The notes under the pieces were generated by a model. It had not been told where the DNA came from. It did no database searches and was given only the letters and a program-made list of their open reading frames with translations. Source: Allobosea sp. 47.2.35 (GTDB lineage Bacteria; Pseudomonadota; Alphaproteobacteria; Rhizobiales; Beijerinckiaceae). Taken from it: DNA of 64,000 bases. The stretch covers positions 306,738 through 370,737 of the forward strand of contig NZ_JANLGI010000002.1 of assembly GCF_024655635.1 (NCBI RefSeq), given 5' to 3'. This document shows positions 52,808 through 61,101 of this stretch, piece by piece. Position numbers and translations under genes: made by a program. Position 1 is the stretch's first letter. The number at the start of each line of letters is the position of its first letter.

Positions 52808-53656
52808 ATGGGTAGCCCGCAGCATCATTCGAAGCCCCCGAAGCATGACGACAACCAGGCCCAGGCTCAGGGTCAGCTTCAGGGTCAGGCCGAACTCCAG
52901 GCCCAGTTGCAAGGCCAGGGTCAGGGTCAGGGACAAGGCCAGGGCCAGGGACAAGGCCAGGGTCAGCACCAGGGTCAGTCGCAGTATGCCGGCCAGTATG
53001 CCGGGCAGGCCGTCGAAACCGACGTCTGGAATGCCAATGGTAACCTCAACGGTAACGCCAACGGCAATCTCAACGCCAACGGCAACCTGAACGGCAACGT
53101 CAATTACAATGACAATTACCTCGGCAACGAGGTCAACAATGCCGTCAACAACTGCGTGAATGTCGACGTCAAGGTCGACCTCGACCTCGAAGGCTCGCTC
53201 GCCAAGCCGGCCGATCCTGACGCGATCGACATCGACTCGATCTGTGGGATCGAGGAAGCGATCATCATGCCGGACGTGGTCAACCAGACCGTCGATTGCG
53301 GCAACAACTTCAATATCGATCAGGTCAACAACCTGACCGACAATGATACGCTCAAGAACCCGTCCGTGAACTACAATGCCGGCGGCCTGGCCGACTCGTG
53401 CTGCGACCCGTGCGGCAGCGACGCGAACTCGGTCGGCGACTTCACGATGACGGCGACCGCCACTGGCGGTACCGCAAGCGCGAACATCGGCTCGCTCTCC
53501 GGCGATGATGGCGACTTCAGCGGCGCTGGCGCAGCGACGGCGGCGGTCAGCCTCAATCAGGAGGCCTTCACTCAGTCGATCGTTCAGGGTGCGAACATCC
53601 AGTTCAACTCGATCGAGATGACGGTGGGCAGCGGGGACTCGCTCGACTCCCTGTAA
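52808..53656 (+). CDS. Gln/Asn-rich low-complexity protein, probable type I secretion substrate
   Basis: A 282-residue protein of unknown family. Residues 16-69 are (GQ)n low complexity with few other residues; 74-117 are Asn/Gly-rich short repeats (NGNLNGNANGNLNANG). A middle acidic part follows (VDVKVDLDLEG). Residues 169-180, NIDQVNNLTDND, match the repeat motif of the next gene product. Six cysteines (116, 146, 164, 198, 199, 202) are unusual for type I substrates. The last 70 residues are Ala/Gly/Ser/Asp-rich and end GDSLDSL. There is no N-terminal signal peptide, consistent with C-terminal-signal secretion by the ABC/HlyD pair downstream. Confidence 0.75.
   Translation: MGSPQHHSKPPKHDDNQAQAQGQLQGQAELQAQLQGQGQGQGQGQGQGQGQGQHQGQSQYAGQYAGQAVETDVWNANGNLNGNANGNLNANGNLNGNVNYNDNYLGNEVNNAVNNCVNVDVKVDLDLEGSLAKPADPDAIDIDSICGIEEAIIMPDVVNQTVDCGNNFNIDQVNNLTDNDTLKNPSVNYNAGGLADSCCDPCGSDANSVGDFTMTATATGGTASANIGSLSGDDGDFSGAGAATAAVSLNQEAFTQSIVQGANIQFNSIEMTVGSGDSLDSL
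52857..52985 (+). repeat. CAGGGN hexamer tandem array
   Basis: The coding sequence for the (GQ)n tract is a run of near-perfect CAGGGT/CAGGGA/CAAGGC hexamers. Such arrays can change length by slippage in whole codon pairs, so tract length may differ between strains without a frameshift. Confidence 0.7.
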
Positions 53657-53674
53657 GACCTGACTGGACCAGAG

Positions 53675-53701
53675 AACCGCGCGGGCTAGCCCCGCGCGGT
53701 T
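53675..53701 (+). terminator. Strong hairpin after the Gln/Asn-rich gene
   Basis: AACCGCGCGGG and CCCGCGCGGTT form eleven-base arms around CTAGC, followed by TTCTCTC. It could terminate most transcripts or attenuate, so that the first protein is made in excess of the following 667-residue protein and the secretion machinery. Confidence 0.7.
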
Positions 53702-53788
53702 TTCTCTCTGGCTTTCCTCACATCATGCGCGAGATGCGCGTGGGCTCTTCCCGCCCGGTGCGAACCGGACGCAGTGGAGGATCGTGCC

Positions 53789-55792
53789 ATGCATGCTGGC
53801 GGCATCACCGAGACTATCTGGCACTTCATCGGGTATCTGCATCTGGCGGATTCCGTGGCGCGCGCGCCGGTTTTCTACGAGGGCGACCCGCAGGCGCCGA
53901 TTCCTCCGGAATCCAATGACCTCGCGCGCGAGCCCCTCCGCGGCCTCGCCTTCGACGAGCTCGTCTCGCTGCCGACCTCGATCCAGGAAGCCCTGACACC
54001 ACGTACGTCGGACAGTCCTGAAACCGACTTGTCGCCGGCAAGCTTGAACGCGGTCGCTCGGCCTCTGCCGTCATTCCTGCCGCCGCTGAAGCCGATCCCG
54101 TTCCAGGCCGTCGATCATGGCTTCGCCATGCAAACTCAACCCCGCTTCATCACGGTCGAATACCGGGAAGGCGGTCTGGAGAACCTGATCCAGATTCGAC
54201 AGGTCAATACCCAGAACGACCGCGACCTCATCACCTCGGACGACATTCTCAACGCCGACGGAACCCCCGTCATTCCCCAGGAACTGGATCTCGATGCTCG
54301 TCTGGCTGCCCTTGTCGAGCAGGCGAACGAAGTGGCGCCCGAGGGCATTCCCGACATGGCGACAGCCCTCAAGTTCGGGACCGAGAGCGCTGTCGCGCTG
54401 ATTGCGGACCGCGATGCGGCTTGGGCTGAAACCGGCAGCCCTTATGCCGACGGTAGGCCGACGACGGTCGCGCCCGAAGGGCGCATCGTCGATGGCGTCG
54501 CCGGCGCGCCGGATCCCTACGCACCGACATCGGCGGATTTCGCGCCCTGGCGGCCCGTCGAAGACGAGGACGGGGCTGGAGAGCCGGTCGAAACCTCCTT
54601 GGAAGCGACGCTGGATCTCGCTAGCCCGACCGGGGGCGTGGCGACATTGGCCGAGACCGGCCTCAACGCTCAGATCAACGCCGCTGTGATCTTCGACGCC
54701 AATGAGGCCGTCGGTTCGATGATGGTCGGCGGCGACTATTTCTACTCTCGCGGCATCGTCCAGGTGAACATCCTGGTCGACAACGACCATGTCGACATCG
54801 CCGTAGCCGGCGACCTTTCTCCGCTCGCGAAGACGGCCGGGAACGAGGTCCACAACATCGCCGAGTTCATCACCCATGAATCGACGATCAGCGTTCGCGG
54901 CGCGGCGGGGACCCCGCATTGGGTTGTCGATGTCATGCCGGGCGATTTCTATGACGTGAAGTCGATCGTCCAGTTCAACGGGCTCGACGACAACGACCGG
55001 ACTGTTCAGGCGGAGTCGGGGACCTATTTCGACCTCGGGACCGGCGAGAACCTGCAAATCAACCTGACCAAGATCTTCGGGGTCGACAGCTACGATATCA
55101 TCATCATCGGCGGCAACTATCACCGCGCGGACTGGATCTACCAGTACAATATCGTGCTCGATCCCGACTACGCCACGCTCTACGCCACCGGCGGAGAGGA
55201 CAGCGAGACGACCGTCACCACAGGCTTCAACAGCCTGATCAACCAGGCGACGATCGAGAGTTACGACGCCCCGGCCTTCAAGCCGATGCTCGATGTCCAT
55301 CACGATCTGATCGGGCTTCTTGCCGGTGGCGCGACGATCCTCATCCCCAATGCCGACTGGCAGCTCTATGGCAGCGCCTCCGGCACGCTCAAGATCCTCT
55401 ACGTTCCCGGCGACTACTACGACATCAACGTCATCACGCAGGTGAACGTTCTCGTCGATGGCGACCAGAGCATTCAGGCGAGCGCCGATGCGGGCACCGA
55501 GCAGGGCGTGGCGGCGGGCGCGAACAGCGCGCTCAACGAGGCCTATATCGTCGATGGCGGGCTGCTCTCGACCTCCAACTATCTCGGCGGCGAGGCCTAT
55601 GAGGAGGCGGTGCTGATCCAGGTCGACATCGTCACCGACAGCGACACCGTGGCGATCCACGACACGACCACGCTGGTGCCGGAACTCGTGGCCTTCGCCG
55701 AACATGCGGCGCAGGAGCCGGAGCCCGACTGTCCGCCGGCGCAGGCCGTCGATCCCCAGCAGGATCATCTCACGTCGAGCATCATGGTTTGA
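53789..55792 (+). CDS. Large repeat protein, probable type I secretion substrate
   Basis: A 667-residue acidic protein of unknown family. ATG 53789 is eight bases after GGAGG. No signal peptide. A 20-residue motif occurs six times, at about 127-146, 314-333, 384-403, 441-460, 540-559 and 600-619; its best copies read PGDYYDINVITQVNVLVDGD and GGDYFYSRGIVQVNILVDND. Between them a second motif N-x3-N-x-A-x-I recurs (for example FNSLINQATI at 480-489). Alternating hydrophobic residues suggest a beta-rich rod or solenoid. There are no RTX GGxGxD nonapeptides. One cysteine, near the C-terminus, which ends TSSIMV. The secretion ATPase follows 27 bases on. Confidence 0.78.
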   Translation: MHAGGITETIWHFIGYLHLADSVARAPVFYEGDPQAPIPPESNDLAREPLRGLAFDELVSLPTSIQEALTPRTSDSPETDLSPASLNAVARPLPSFLPPLKPIPFQAVDHGFAMQTQPRFITVEYREGGLENLIQIRQVNTQNDRDLITSDDILNADGTPVIPQELDLDARLAALVEQANEVAPEGIPDMATALKFGTESAVALIADRDAAWAETGSPYADGRPTTVAPEGRIVDGVAGAPDPYAPTSADFAPWRPVEDEDGAGEPVETSLEATLDLASPTGGVATLAETGLNAQINAAVIFDANEAVGSMMVGGDYFYSRGIVQVNILVDNDHVDIAVAGDLSPLAKTAGNEVHNIAEFITHESTISVRGAAGTPHWVVDVMPGDFYDVKSIVQFNGLDDNDRTVQAESGTYFDLGTGENLQINLTKIFGVDSYDIIIIGGNYHRADWIYQYNIVLDPDYATLYATGGEDSETTVTTGFNSLINQATIESYDAPAFKPMLDVHHDLIGLLAGGATILIPNADWQLYGSASGTLKILYVPGDYYDINVITQVNVLVDGDQSIQASADAGTEQGVAAGANSALNEAYIVDGGLLSTSNYLGGEAYEEAVLIQVDIVTDSDTVAIHDTTTLVPELVAFAEHAAQEPEPDCPPAQAVDPQQDHLTSSIMV

Positions 55793-55819
55793 AGCGCAGC
55801 AAGAGGACGGGGAAGGGGC

Positions 55820-57901
55820 ATGAGCGAGAAGAGCGAGGCGCCACCGCCGGCCAAGCCGCTTCAAGCCGGCCTGGCTCCGGTTCATGTGCTCGGCCTGCCG
55901 CCGGCGATCGGGCTGGCGGGTTTGCGGCCGGACAGCACGGCCAACAGCAACAGCCGCGTCGCTCTCGCTCCCGTAGAACCTGCGGAGCCGCCGAAGGATG
56001 ACAGTCCGCGTGCCGACGCGCGCGGCGACAACCAGCCAGCCTCCGAACCCGTCCTGCTGCGGCCAAAACCGGATGCCGAGGCGCCGAAGATGGCCGAGGA
56101 CGGCGATCGCGGCGGCAAGGGCAATGGCGGCGGCGGGAACGGTGGCGGTGGTGGCGGCTCGGGGCGCGGCACGCCGATCGAGCAGCGCCTCGGCGATCGG
56201 GATTTCAAGCAGGTCCTGGGCCAGGGGCTCTCAGGCGCCCGGCACAACCTGGTGATCGTGGCGATCTTCTCGATCGTGGTGAACACGCTGGTGCTCGCCG
56301 TGCCGATCTATCTCTTTCAGATGTCGGATCGCGTGCTGACCAGCCGCAGCCTCGATACGCTCGTCATGCTGTCACTCATCGTGATGGTCGCGATCGGCGC
56401 CCATGTCCTGCTCGACATGGTGCGCCGCTTCATGCTGATGCGCGTGGCGGTCGATGTCGAAAGCCGGCTCGGTGGTCCGGTGCTCGCTGCCGCCGCCAAG
56501 GCGGCTCAGACCGGTTCCAACCGCGAGTTCCAGACGCTGGCCGATCTCCAGCAGATTCGCAGCTTCCTCACCGGTCCGGTGATCCTGACGATGCTCGATG
56601 CGCCGACGGCGCCGATCTACCTGCTGGCGGTCTACCTGATCCACCCGCATCTCGGCTACATCGTCACCGTCGCGGCGATCATTCTCTTCGTCATCGCCTA
56701 TTTCAACCAGCAGTTCACCGCCGTGCCCTTCGCGCGCTCCAGCGCCTTCACGACGCGCGCGAACCTCCAGTCGGAGGCGATGTCCCGCAACGCGCAGGTC
56801 ATCAACGCCATGGGCATGATCCCCGAGGGTGTGGTGATGTGGGGGCGCGAGACGGCGGAATCGCTCAAGGCGCAGGTCAGCGCGCAGGACCGCAACATCC
56901 TGATGACCGGCGTTTCCAAGTTCTTTCGCTTGGGCACGCAGGTCGCGATGCTCGGCTGGGGTGCGATGCTCTCGCTCGAAGGTCAATTGACCGGCGGCAT
57001 GGTCATCGCCTCCTCGGTCGTCGCCGGCCGGGCGCTCGCGCCGATGGAAGGCACGATCGAGGGCTGGCGCAGCTTCATTCATGCGCGCGCCGCCTTCCAG
57101 CGCGTCAAGGCGCTGCTGCAGGCCTCGCCGCTCAATCTCGACCGGCTGAAGCTGCCGAGCCCCAAGGGCCGTCTCGATGTCGAGCGCATTCTCTATGTCC
57201 CGCCGCCCAACAAGAAGGTCATCCTGAACGGCATCAGCTTCAGCCTGGAGCCAGGCGACTCGCTCGCCATCGTCGGCGCCTCCGGCTGCGGGAAGTCGAC
57301 GCTCGCCCGCATGCTGGTCGGCTCGATCTCGCCGACGGCCGGAACCGTCCGCCTCGACCGGATGGAGCAGCGCAACTGGGACCCGCGCCAGTTCGGCGAG
57401 AATGTCGGCTATCTCCCGCAGGACGTTCAGCTCTTCCCCGCCTCGATCAAGGCCAATATCGCCCGCATGCGCGAGGACGCCTCCGATGCCGATGTCTTCG
57501 AGGCGGCCGAGATCGCCGATATCCATGAGATGATCGCCCAGTTCACCCATGGCTACGAGACGCAGATCGGCATCGATGGCGCACCGCTCTCCGGTGGCCA
57601 GAAGCAGCGGCTCGGCTTGGCGCGGGCCTTCTATGGCAACCCCCGGCTGGTCGTGCTCGATGAGCCGAACTCCAATCTCGACGTGCTTGGCGAAGCGGCG
57701 CTCGCGCGTGCCTTTGCCCGCGCGAAGGATCGCGGCATGACCGTGATCGCGGTGACACAGCGGCCGGCCCTGCTGCGCAGCGTCGACAAGATCATGATGA
57801 TCAAGGACGGCGCGGTGCAGGCCATCGGCCCCCGCGATGAGATCCTGCCGATGATCGTCGGCCAGCGCAGCATCGATGGTGGCGCGCCGCGGCCGCAATG
57901 A
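55820..57901 (+). CDS. Type I secretion ABC transporter (PrtD/HlyB class)
   Basis: A 693-residue inner-membrane exporter. Residues 1 to about 120 are an unusual Pro/Ala- then Gly-rich extension (about residues 97-116 are nearly all Gly with Lys/Asn/Ser). The membrane domain (about 135-430) has LVIVAIFSIVVNTLVLAVPIYLFQMSDRVLTSRS, the PrtD-type opening. The ATPase domain has Walker A at 486-494 (GASGCGKST), the signature LSGGQKQRLGLARA and Walker B LVVLDEPNSNLD. The H-loop position has VTQRPAL, where HlyB has His, as commonly in PrtD. No C39 peptidase domain, so substrates are not cleaved by it. Confidence 0.9.
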   Translation: MSEKSEAPPPAKPLQAGLAPVHVLGLPPAIGLAGLRPDSTANSNSRVALAPVEPAEPPKDDSPRADARGDNQPASEPVLLRPKPDAEAPKMAEDGDRGGKGNGGGGNGGGGGGSGRGTPIEQRLGDRDFKQVLGQGLSGARHNLVIVAIFSIVVNTLVLAVPIYLFQMSDRVLTSRSLDTLVMLSLIVMVAIGAHVLLDMVRRFMLMRVAVDVESRLGGPVLAAAAKAAQTGSNREFQTLADLQQIRSFLTGPVILTMLDAPTAPIYLLAVYLIHPHLGYIVTVAAIILFVIAYFNQQFTAVPFARSSAFTTRANLQSEAMSRNAQVINAMGMIPEGVVMWGRETAESLKAQVSAQDRNILMTGVSKFFRLGTQVAMLGWGAMLSLEGQLTGGMVIASSVVAGRALAPMEGTIEGWRSFIHARAAFQRVKALLQASPLNLDRLKLPSPKGRLDVERILYVPPPNKKVILNGISFSLEPGDSLAIVGASGCGKSTLARMLVGSISPTAGTVRLDRMEQRNWDPRQFGENVGYLPQDVQLFPASIKANIARMREDASDADVFEAAEIADIHEMIAQFTHGYETQIGIDGAPLSGGQKQRLGLARAFYGNPRLVVLDEPNSNLDVLGEAALARAFARAKDRGMTVIAVTQRPALLRSVDKIMMIKDGAVQAIGPRDEILPMIVGQRSIDGGAPRPQ

Positions 57902-57923
57902 CGCAAGCAAGGGAGTGGGGCAA

Positions 57924-59264
57924 ATGAGCGTTCAGCTGATGTCGCAACCCTGGTACGCCGATGTGCCCCGCAGCACGCGATCGGCGACGATCGGCGGCGC
58001 CGTCATCGTGGCCGTGACGGTGATGGGCTTCGGCGTCTGGGGCAACACTGCGCCGATCGCCGGCGCTGTCATTGCCACCGGCGTCTTCGTCACCACCGGC
58101 CAGAACAAGACGATCCAGCATCTCGAAGGGGGCGTGATCCGCGAGATTCTCGTCCGCGAGGGCGATGTCGTCGTGCCCGGCCAGCCCCTGGTGAAGCTCG
58201 ATGACACCTCGGCCCGTGCCGAGTTGCGGCGACACGAGCTGAAGCTCTATCGGCTGGAGATGATCGAGGCTCGGCTTCGGGCGGAAGTCGTCGGTCGCGA
58301 TGATTTCACCCGGCCATCGCATCTGGTCGAGCAGCGTGACGATCCTGACATTGCTGCCTTGTTCGAGGCCCAGCGCCTGGCCTTCCGTGCGCGGCGCAAC
58401 AATTTGGCGAGTGAGATCGCGGCCCATCAGAAAAGCATCGACGCGCTGGAGGAGAAGATCGCCGGCAGCAAGGTGCAGCTCGCCGGTGTCGAGCGGCAGT
58501 CGCAGCTGCTGAAGGAGGAGCTGGAAGGCAAGCAGGCCTTGCTGCAGCGCGGCTATATCCGCAAGCCTGAGGTGCTCTCGCTCCAGCGCCTCGCTGCCAA
58601 CCTGACCGGCGAGGCGGGCCGCATCACCGGCGATATCGGCGATTCCCGTGAGCGGATCGCGCGCTCGGTCGAGCAGATCGACGGCGTGCGCAAGAACGCC
58701 CAGAAGATCGCCTCCGACCAGCTTCAGGAGGTCAGCGCCGATCTCAACGACGTGCGCGAGCGCATCCATACTGTGAAGGGTGTGCTCGATCGCTCCAGCA
58801 TCACCGCCCCGGTGAAGGGTACGGTGGTGAAGCTGCGCTATCACACCTCAGGCGGCGTCATCGAAGCCGGCAAGAACATCATGGAGATCGTCTCGCTGCA
58901 GGACGAACTCATCATCGAGGCGCGCGTGCGCCCGCAGGATATCGACAAGATCAGGCACAGCCAGGTTGCGACGGTGCGCCTGACCGCGCTCAACCAGCGC
59001 ATCACGCCGATGGTCAGCGGCCGTGTCATCTATATATCGGCCGATGCGCTGCCAGACGAGAAGCAGCGCGCCTATCCCGGCGTGCCGGACCTCTACGTCG
59101 TCCGTGCCCGGCTCGATCCGGGCAGCCTCGCCGGTCTTCACGATTTCCAGCCGACGCCGGGAATGCCGGCCGATGTCTATATCCAGACAGCCGAGCGCAC
59201 CTTCTTCGAGTACCTGATGCAGCCGCTGAAGGACAGCATGGCTCGGGCCTTCCGCGAGACCTGA
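57924..59264 (+). CDS. HlyD-family membrane fusion protein of type I secretion
   Basis: A 446-residue periplasmic adaptor. One membrane helix near residues 22-42 (IGGAVIVAVTVMGFGVWGN) follows a short cytoplasmic tail. The lipoyl/barrel domain has IQHLEGGVIREILVREGDVVVPGQPLVKLDD; a long coiled-coil hairpin spans about 95-285; then SSITAPVKGTVVKLRYHTSGGVIEAG and a C-terminal beta domain follow. It is the PrtE type. It would bridge the ABC exporter to a TolC-like channel, which is not in the window. ATG 57924 follows GGGAGTGGGG. Confidence 0.92.
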   Translation: MSVQLMSQPWYADVPRSTRSATIGGAVIVAVTVMGFGVWGNTAPIAGAVIATGVFVTTGQNKTIQHLEGGVIREILVREGDVVVPGQPLVKLDDTSARAELRRHELKLYRLEMIEARLRAEVVGRDDFTRPSHLVEQRDDPDIAALFEAQRLAFRARRNNLASEIAAHQKSIDALEEKIAGSKVQLAGVERQSQLLKEELEGKQALLQRGYIRKPEVLSLQRLAANLTGEAGRITGDIGDSRERIARSVEQIDGVRKNAQKIASDQLQEVSADLNDVRERIHTVKGVLDRSSITAPVKGTVVKLRYHTSGGVIEAGKNIMEIVSLQDELIIEARVRPQDIDKIRHSQVATVRLTALNQRITPMVSGRVIYISADALPDEKQRAYPGVPDLYVVRARLDPGSLAGLHDFQPTPGMPADVYIQTAERTFFEYLMQPLKDSMARAFRET

Positions 59265-59308
59265 CAGCTTCCGACCGGCGGGATCGCCCTTCGTCGATCG
59301 GGATGGCG

Positions 59309-59337
59309 GTTTCCCTGGTGCGCCGCGCCAGGGAAAC
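59309..59337 (+). terminator. Hairpin downstream of the hlyD-type gene
   Basis: GTTTCCCTGG and CCAGGGAAAC form ten-base arms around a nine-base loop. There is no clear U-run, so termination strength is uncertain. It marks the probable end of the secretion operon. Confidence 0.45.
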
Positions 59338-59712
59338 TGTGCTTGTTTCCGCCATGCGCCCTGCAGACAGGCAAGGTGAACGCGGGAGCGGCGCAAATCG
59401 AGGCACGCAGCCCCCTTCCCAACGCAATCGGAATAGCGAGGGCGGGCCGAAGCGAAGCTTCTGCTCAAAAAGACGACATATCTCCGGATCGGAAATATTT
59501 TGCCTAAGAATTGCTCATGAACGGATAGGTTGCGGCTACGCGTGCGCCATTCGGGTGGTGCCGAGGCCGTCTGATGAAACCGCGTGGAATCGGCGGTTTC
59601 CCTATGGAAACGTGGCCTTTCCGCTGTTGGCACATCGCTTGCGTTGGATTGTTCATGGGCCGCACGGCCCGCCGGTGTCGAGGGGACGCCGTCAACAACA
59701 GTCCTTCGGGAG
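59338..59712 (+). other. Upstream region of the urea-transport operon
   Basis: About 375 bases without a gene between the hlyD-type hairpin and urtA. It contains the sigma-54 promoter at 59628-59642. At 59543-59562, about 65 bases further upstream, TGCGCCA and TGGTGCC form a dyad resembling an NtrC enhancer, though with three bases more spacing than the standard site. Confidence 0.45.
59628..59642 (+). promoter_or_regulatory. Sigma-54 (-24/-12) promoter of the urt operon
   Basis: TGGCAC-ATCGC-TTGC matches the sigma-54 consensus with GG and GC exactly ten bases apart. It lies about 70 bases before urtA. Urea uptake is normally under NtrC and sigma-54 control during nitrogen limitation, so sequence and biology agree. 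Confidence 0.75.
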
Positions 59713-61008
59713 ATGGCCGTGAACAGCAACCGTCGCGAATTTCTCGGCACCGCTCTGGCCGGTGCTGCTTTCCTCGGATCGTCTTACCTGCCGGCGGCGG
59801 CGCAGCAGGACACCATCAAGGTCGGCATCCTTCACTCGCTCTCGGGCACGATGGCGATTTCCGAGACGACGCTGAAGGACGTCATGCTCATGCTCATCGA
59901 GGAGCAGAACAAGAAGGGCGGCCTGCTCGGCAAGAAGCTTGAGGCCGTCGTCGTCGATCCCGCCTCGAACTGGCCGCTCTTCGCCGAGAAAGCGCGCGAG
60001 CTGATCACCAAGGATAAGGTCGCGGCCACTTTCGGCTGCTGGACCTCGGTCTCGCGCAAGTCGGTGCTGCCGGTCTTCAAGGAGCTCAACAACATCCTGT
60101 TCTACCCCGTCCAGTACGAGGGCGAGGAGAGCGAGCGCAACGTCTTCTATACGGGCGCCGCGCCGAACCAGCAGGCGATCCCCGCCGTCGATTATCTCGC
60201 CAAGGAGGAGAAGGTCGAGCGCTGGGTGCTGGCCGGCACGGACTATGTCTATCCGCGCACGACCAACAAGATTCTCGAGGCATATCTGAAGTCCAAGGGC
60301 GTGAAGCCCGAGGACATCATGATCAACTACACGCCCTTCGGTCATTCCGACTGGCAGACCATCGTCTCCGACATCAAGAAGTTCGGTTCGGCCGGCAAGA
60401 AGACGGCCGTGGTCTCGACCATCAACGGCGACGCCAACGTTCCCTTCTACAAGGAACTCGGCAACCAGGGCATCAAGGCGACCGACATCCCGGTGGTCGC
60501 CTTCTCGGTCGGCGAGGAGGAGCTGGCCGGCATCGACACCAAGCCGCTCGTCGGCCATCTCGCCGCCTGGAACTACTTCCAGTCGATCAAGACGCCGGAG
60601 AACGACGCTTTCATCAAGCAGTGGCAGGCCTTCACCAAGAATCCGAAGCGCGTCACCAACGATCCGATGGAAGCCCATGTCGTCGGCTTCGCCATGTGGG
60701 TGAAGGCGGTCCAAAAGGCGGGGACTATCGATCCGGACAAGGTCATCGACGCGCTGCCCGGCATCGAGGCGCCGAACCTCACCGGTGGCATCTCGAAGAT
60801 GCTCCCCAACCACCACATCACCAAGCCGGTCTTCATCGGCGAGATCAAGGACGACGGCCAGTTCGACGTGGTCTGGAAGACCTCCGGCCTCGTCCCCGGC
60901 GACGCCTGGTCGAAGGAGCTCGACGGCTCGAAGGACCTTGTCGGCGACTGGGTCGAGAAGAAATGCGGCAATTTCAACGTCAAGACCGGCAAGTGCGGCG
61001 GCGTCTGA
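59713..61008 (+). CDS. urtA: Urea ABC transporter substrate-binding protein
   Basis: A 431-residue periplasmic urea receptor. The Tat signal is NRREFLGTALAGAAFLGSSYLPAAAQQ. The UrtA-specific opening IKVGILHSLSGTMAISETTLKDV is followed by VVVDPASNWPLFAEKARELI, FGCWTSVSRKSVLPVF and ILFYPVQYEGEESERNVFYTGA, all typical. The start is ATG 59713 or, better spaced from GGGAG, GTG 59719. It is the first gene of urtABCD. Confidence 0.95.
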   Translation: MAVNSNRREFLGTALAGAAFLGSSYLPAAAQQDTIKVGILHSLSGTMAISETTLKDVMLMLIEEQNKKGGLLGKKLEAVVVDPASNWPLFAEKARELITKDKVAATFGCWTSVSRKSVLPVFKELNNILFYPVQYEGEESERNVFYTGAAPNQQAIPAVDYLAKEEKVERWVLAGTDYVYPRTTNKILEAYLKSKGVKPEDIMINYTPFGHSDWQTIVSDIKKFGSAGKKTAVVSTINGDANVPFYKELGNQGIKATDIPVVAFSVGEEELAGIDTKPLVGHLAAWNYFQSIKTPENDAFIKQWQAFTKNPKRVTNDPMEAHVVGFAMWVKAVQKAGTIDPDKVIDALPGIEAPNLTGGISKMLPNHHITKPVFIGEIKDDGQFDVVWKTSGLVPGDAWSKELDGSKDLVGDWVEKKCGNFNVKTGKCGGV

Positions 61009-61020
61009 GATCATGAGGGG

Positions 61021-61055
61021 GAAGGGCGGCACGGGAAACATCCCGGCCGCCCTTC
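61021..61055 (+). promoter_or_regulatory. Hairpin between urtA and urtB
   Basis: GAAGGGCGGC pairs with GCCGCCCTTC, and an inner CGGGA/TCCCG pair with an AACA loop extends the stem to about fifteen pairs. No long U-run follows. It likely sets receptor mRNA above permease mRNA. Confidence 0.6.
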
Positions 61056-61101
61056 ATTCGCCGCCCGGCGGCAAGGCTTTTCCAGGCAATCACCAGCCGA
61101 C

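Noticed and set aside
52857..52985. CRISPR-like array
   Set aside because: The repeats are in-frame CAGGGN hexamers coding for Gly-Gln without spacers.
52808..55792. Curli-type (CsgA/CsgG) amyloid system
   Set aside because: No CsgG, CsgE or CsgF homologue and no Sec signal on the proteins; the linked export genes are type I secretion components.
54071..55885. Long leftward open frame opposite the 667-residue repeat protein
   Set aside because: Its His/Asp/Arg-rich composition is the antisense image of the repeat gene, and the sense frame has the ribosome site and operon context.
59543..59562. Standard NtrC enhancer
   Set aside because: The TGCGCCA/TGGTGCC arms are three bases further apart than the canonical site, so I list it only as a weak possibility.
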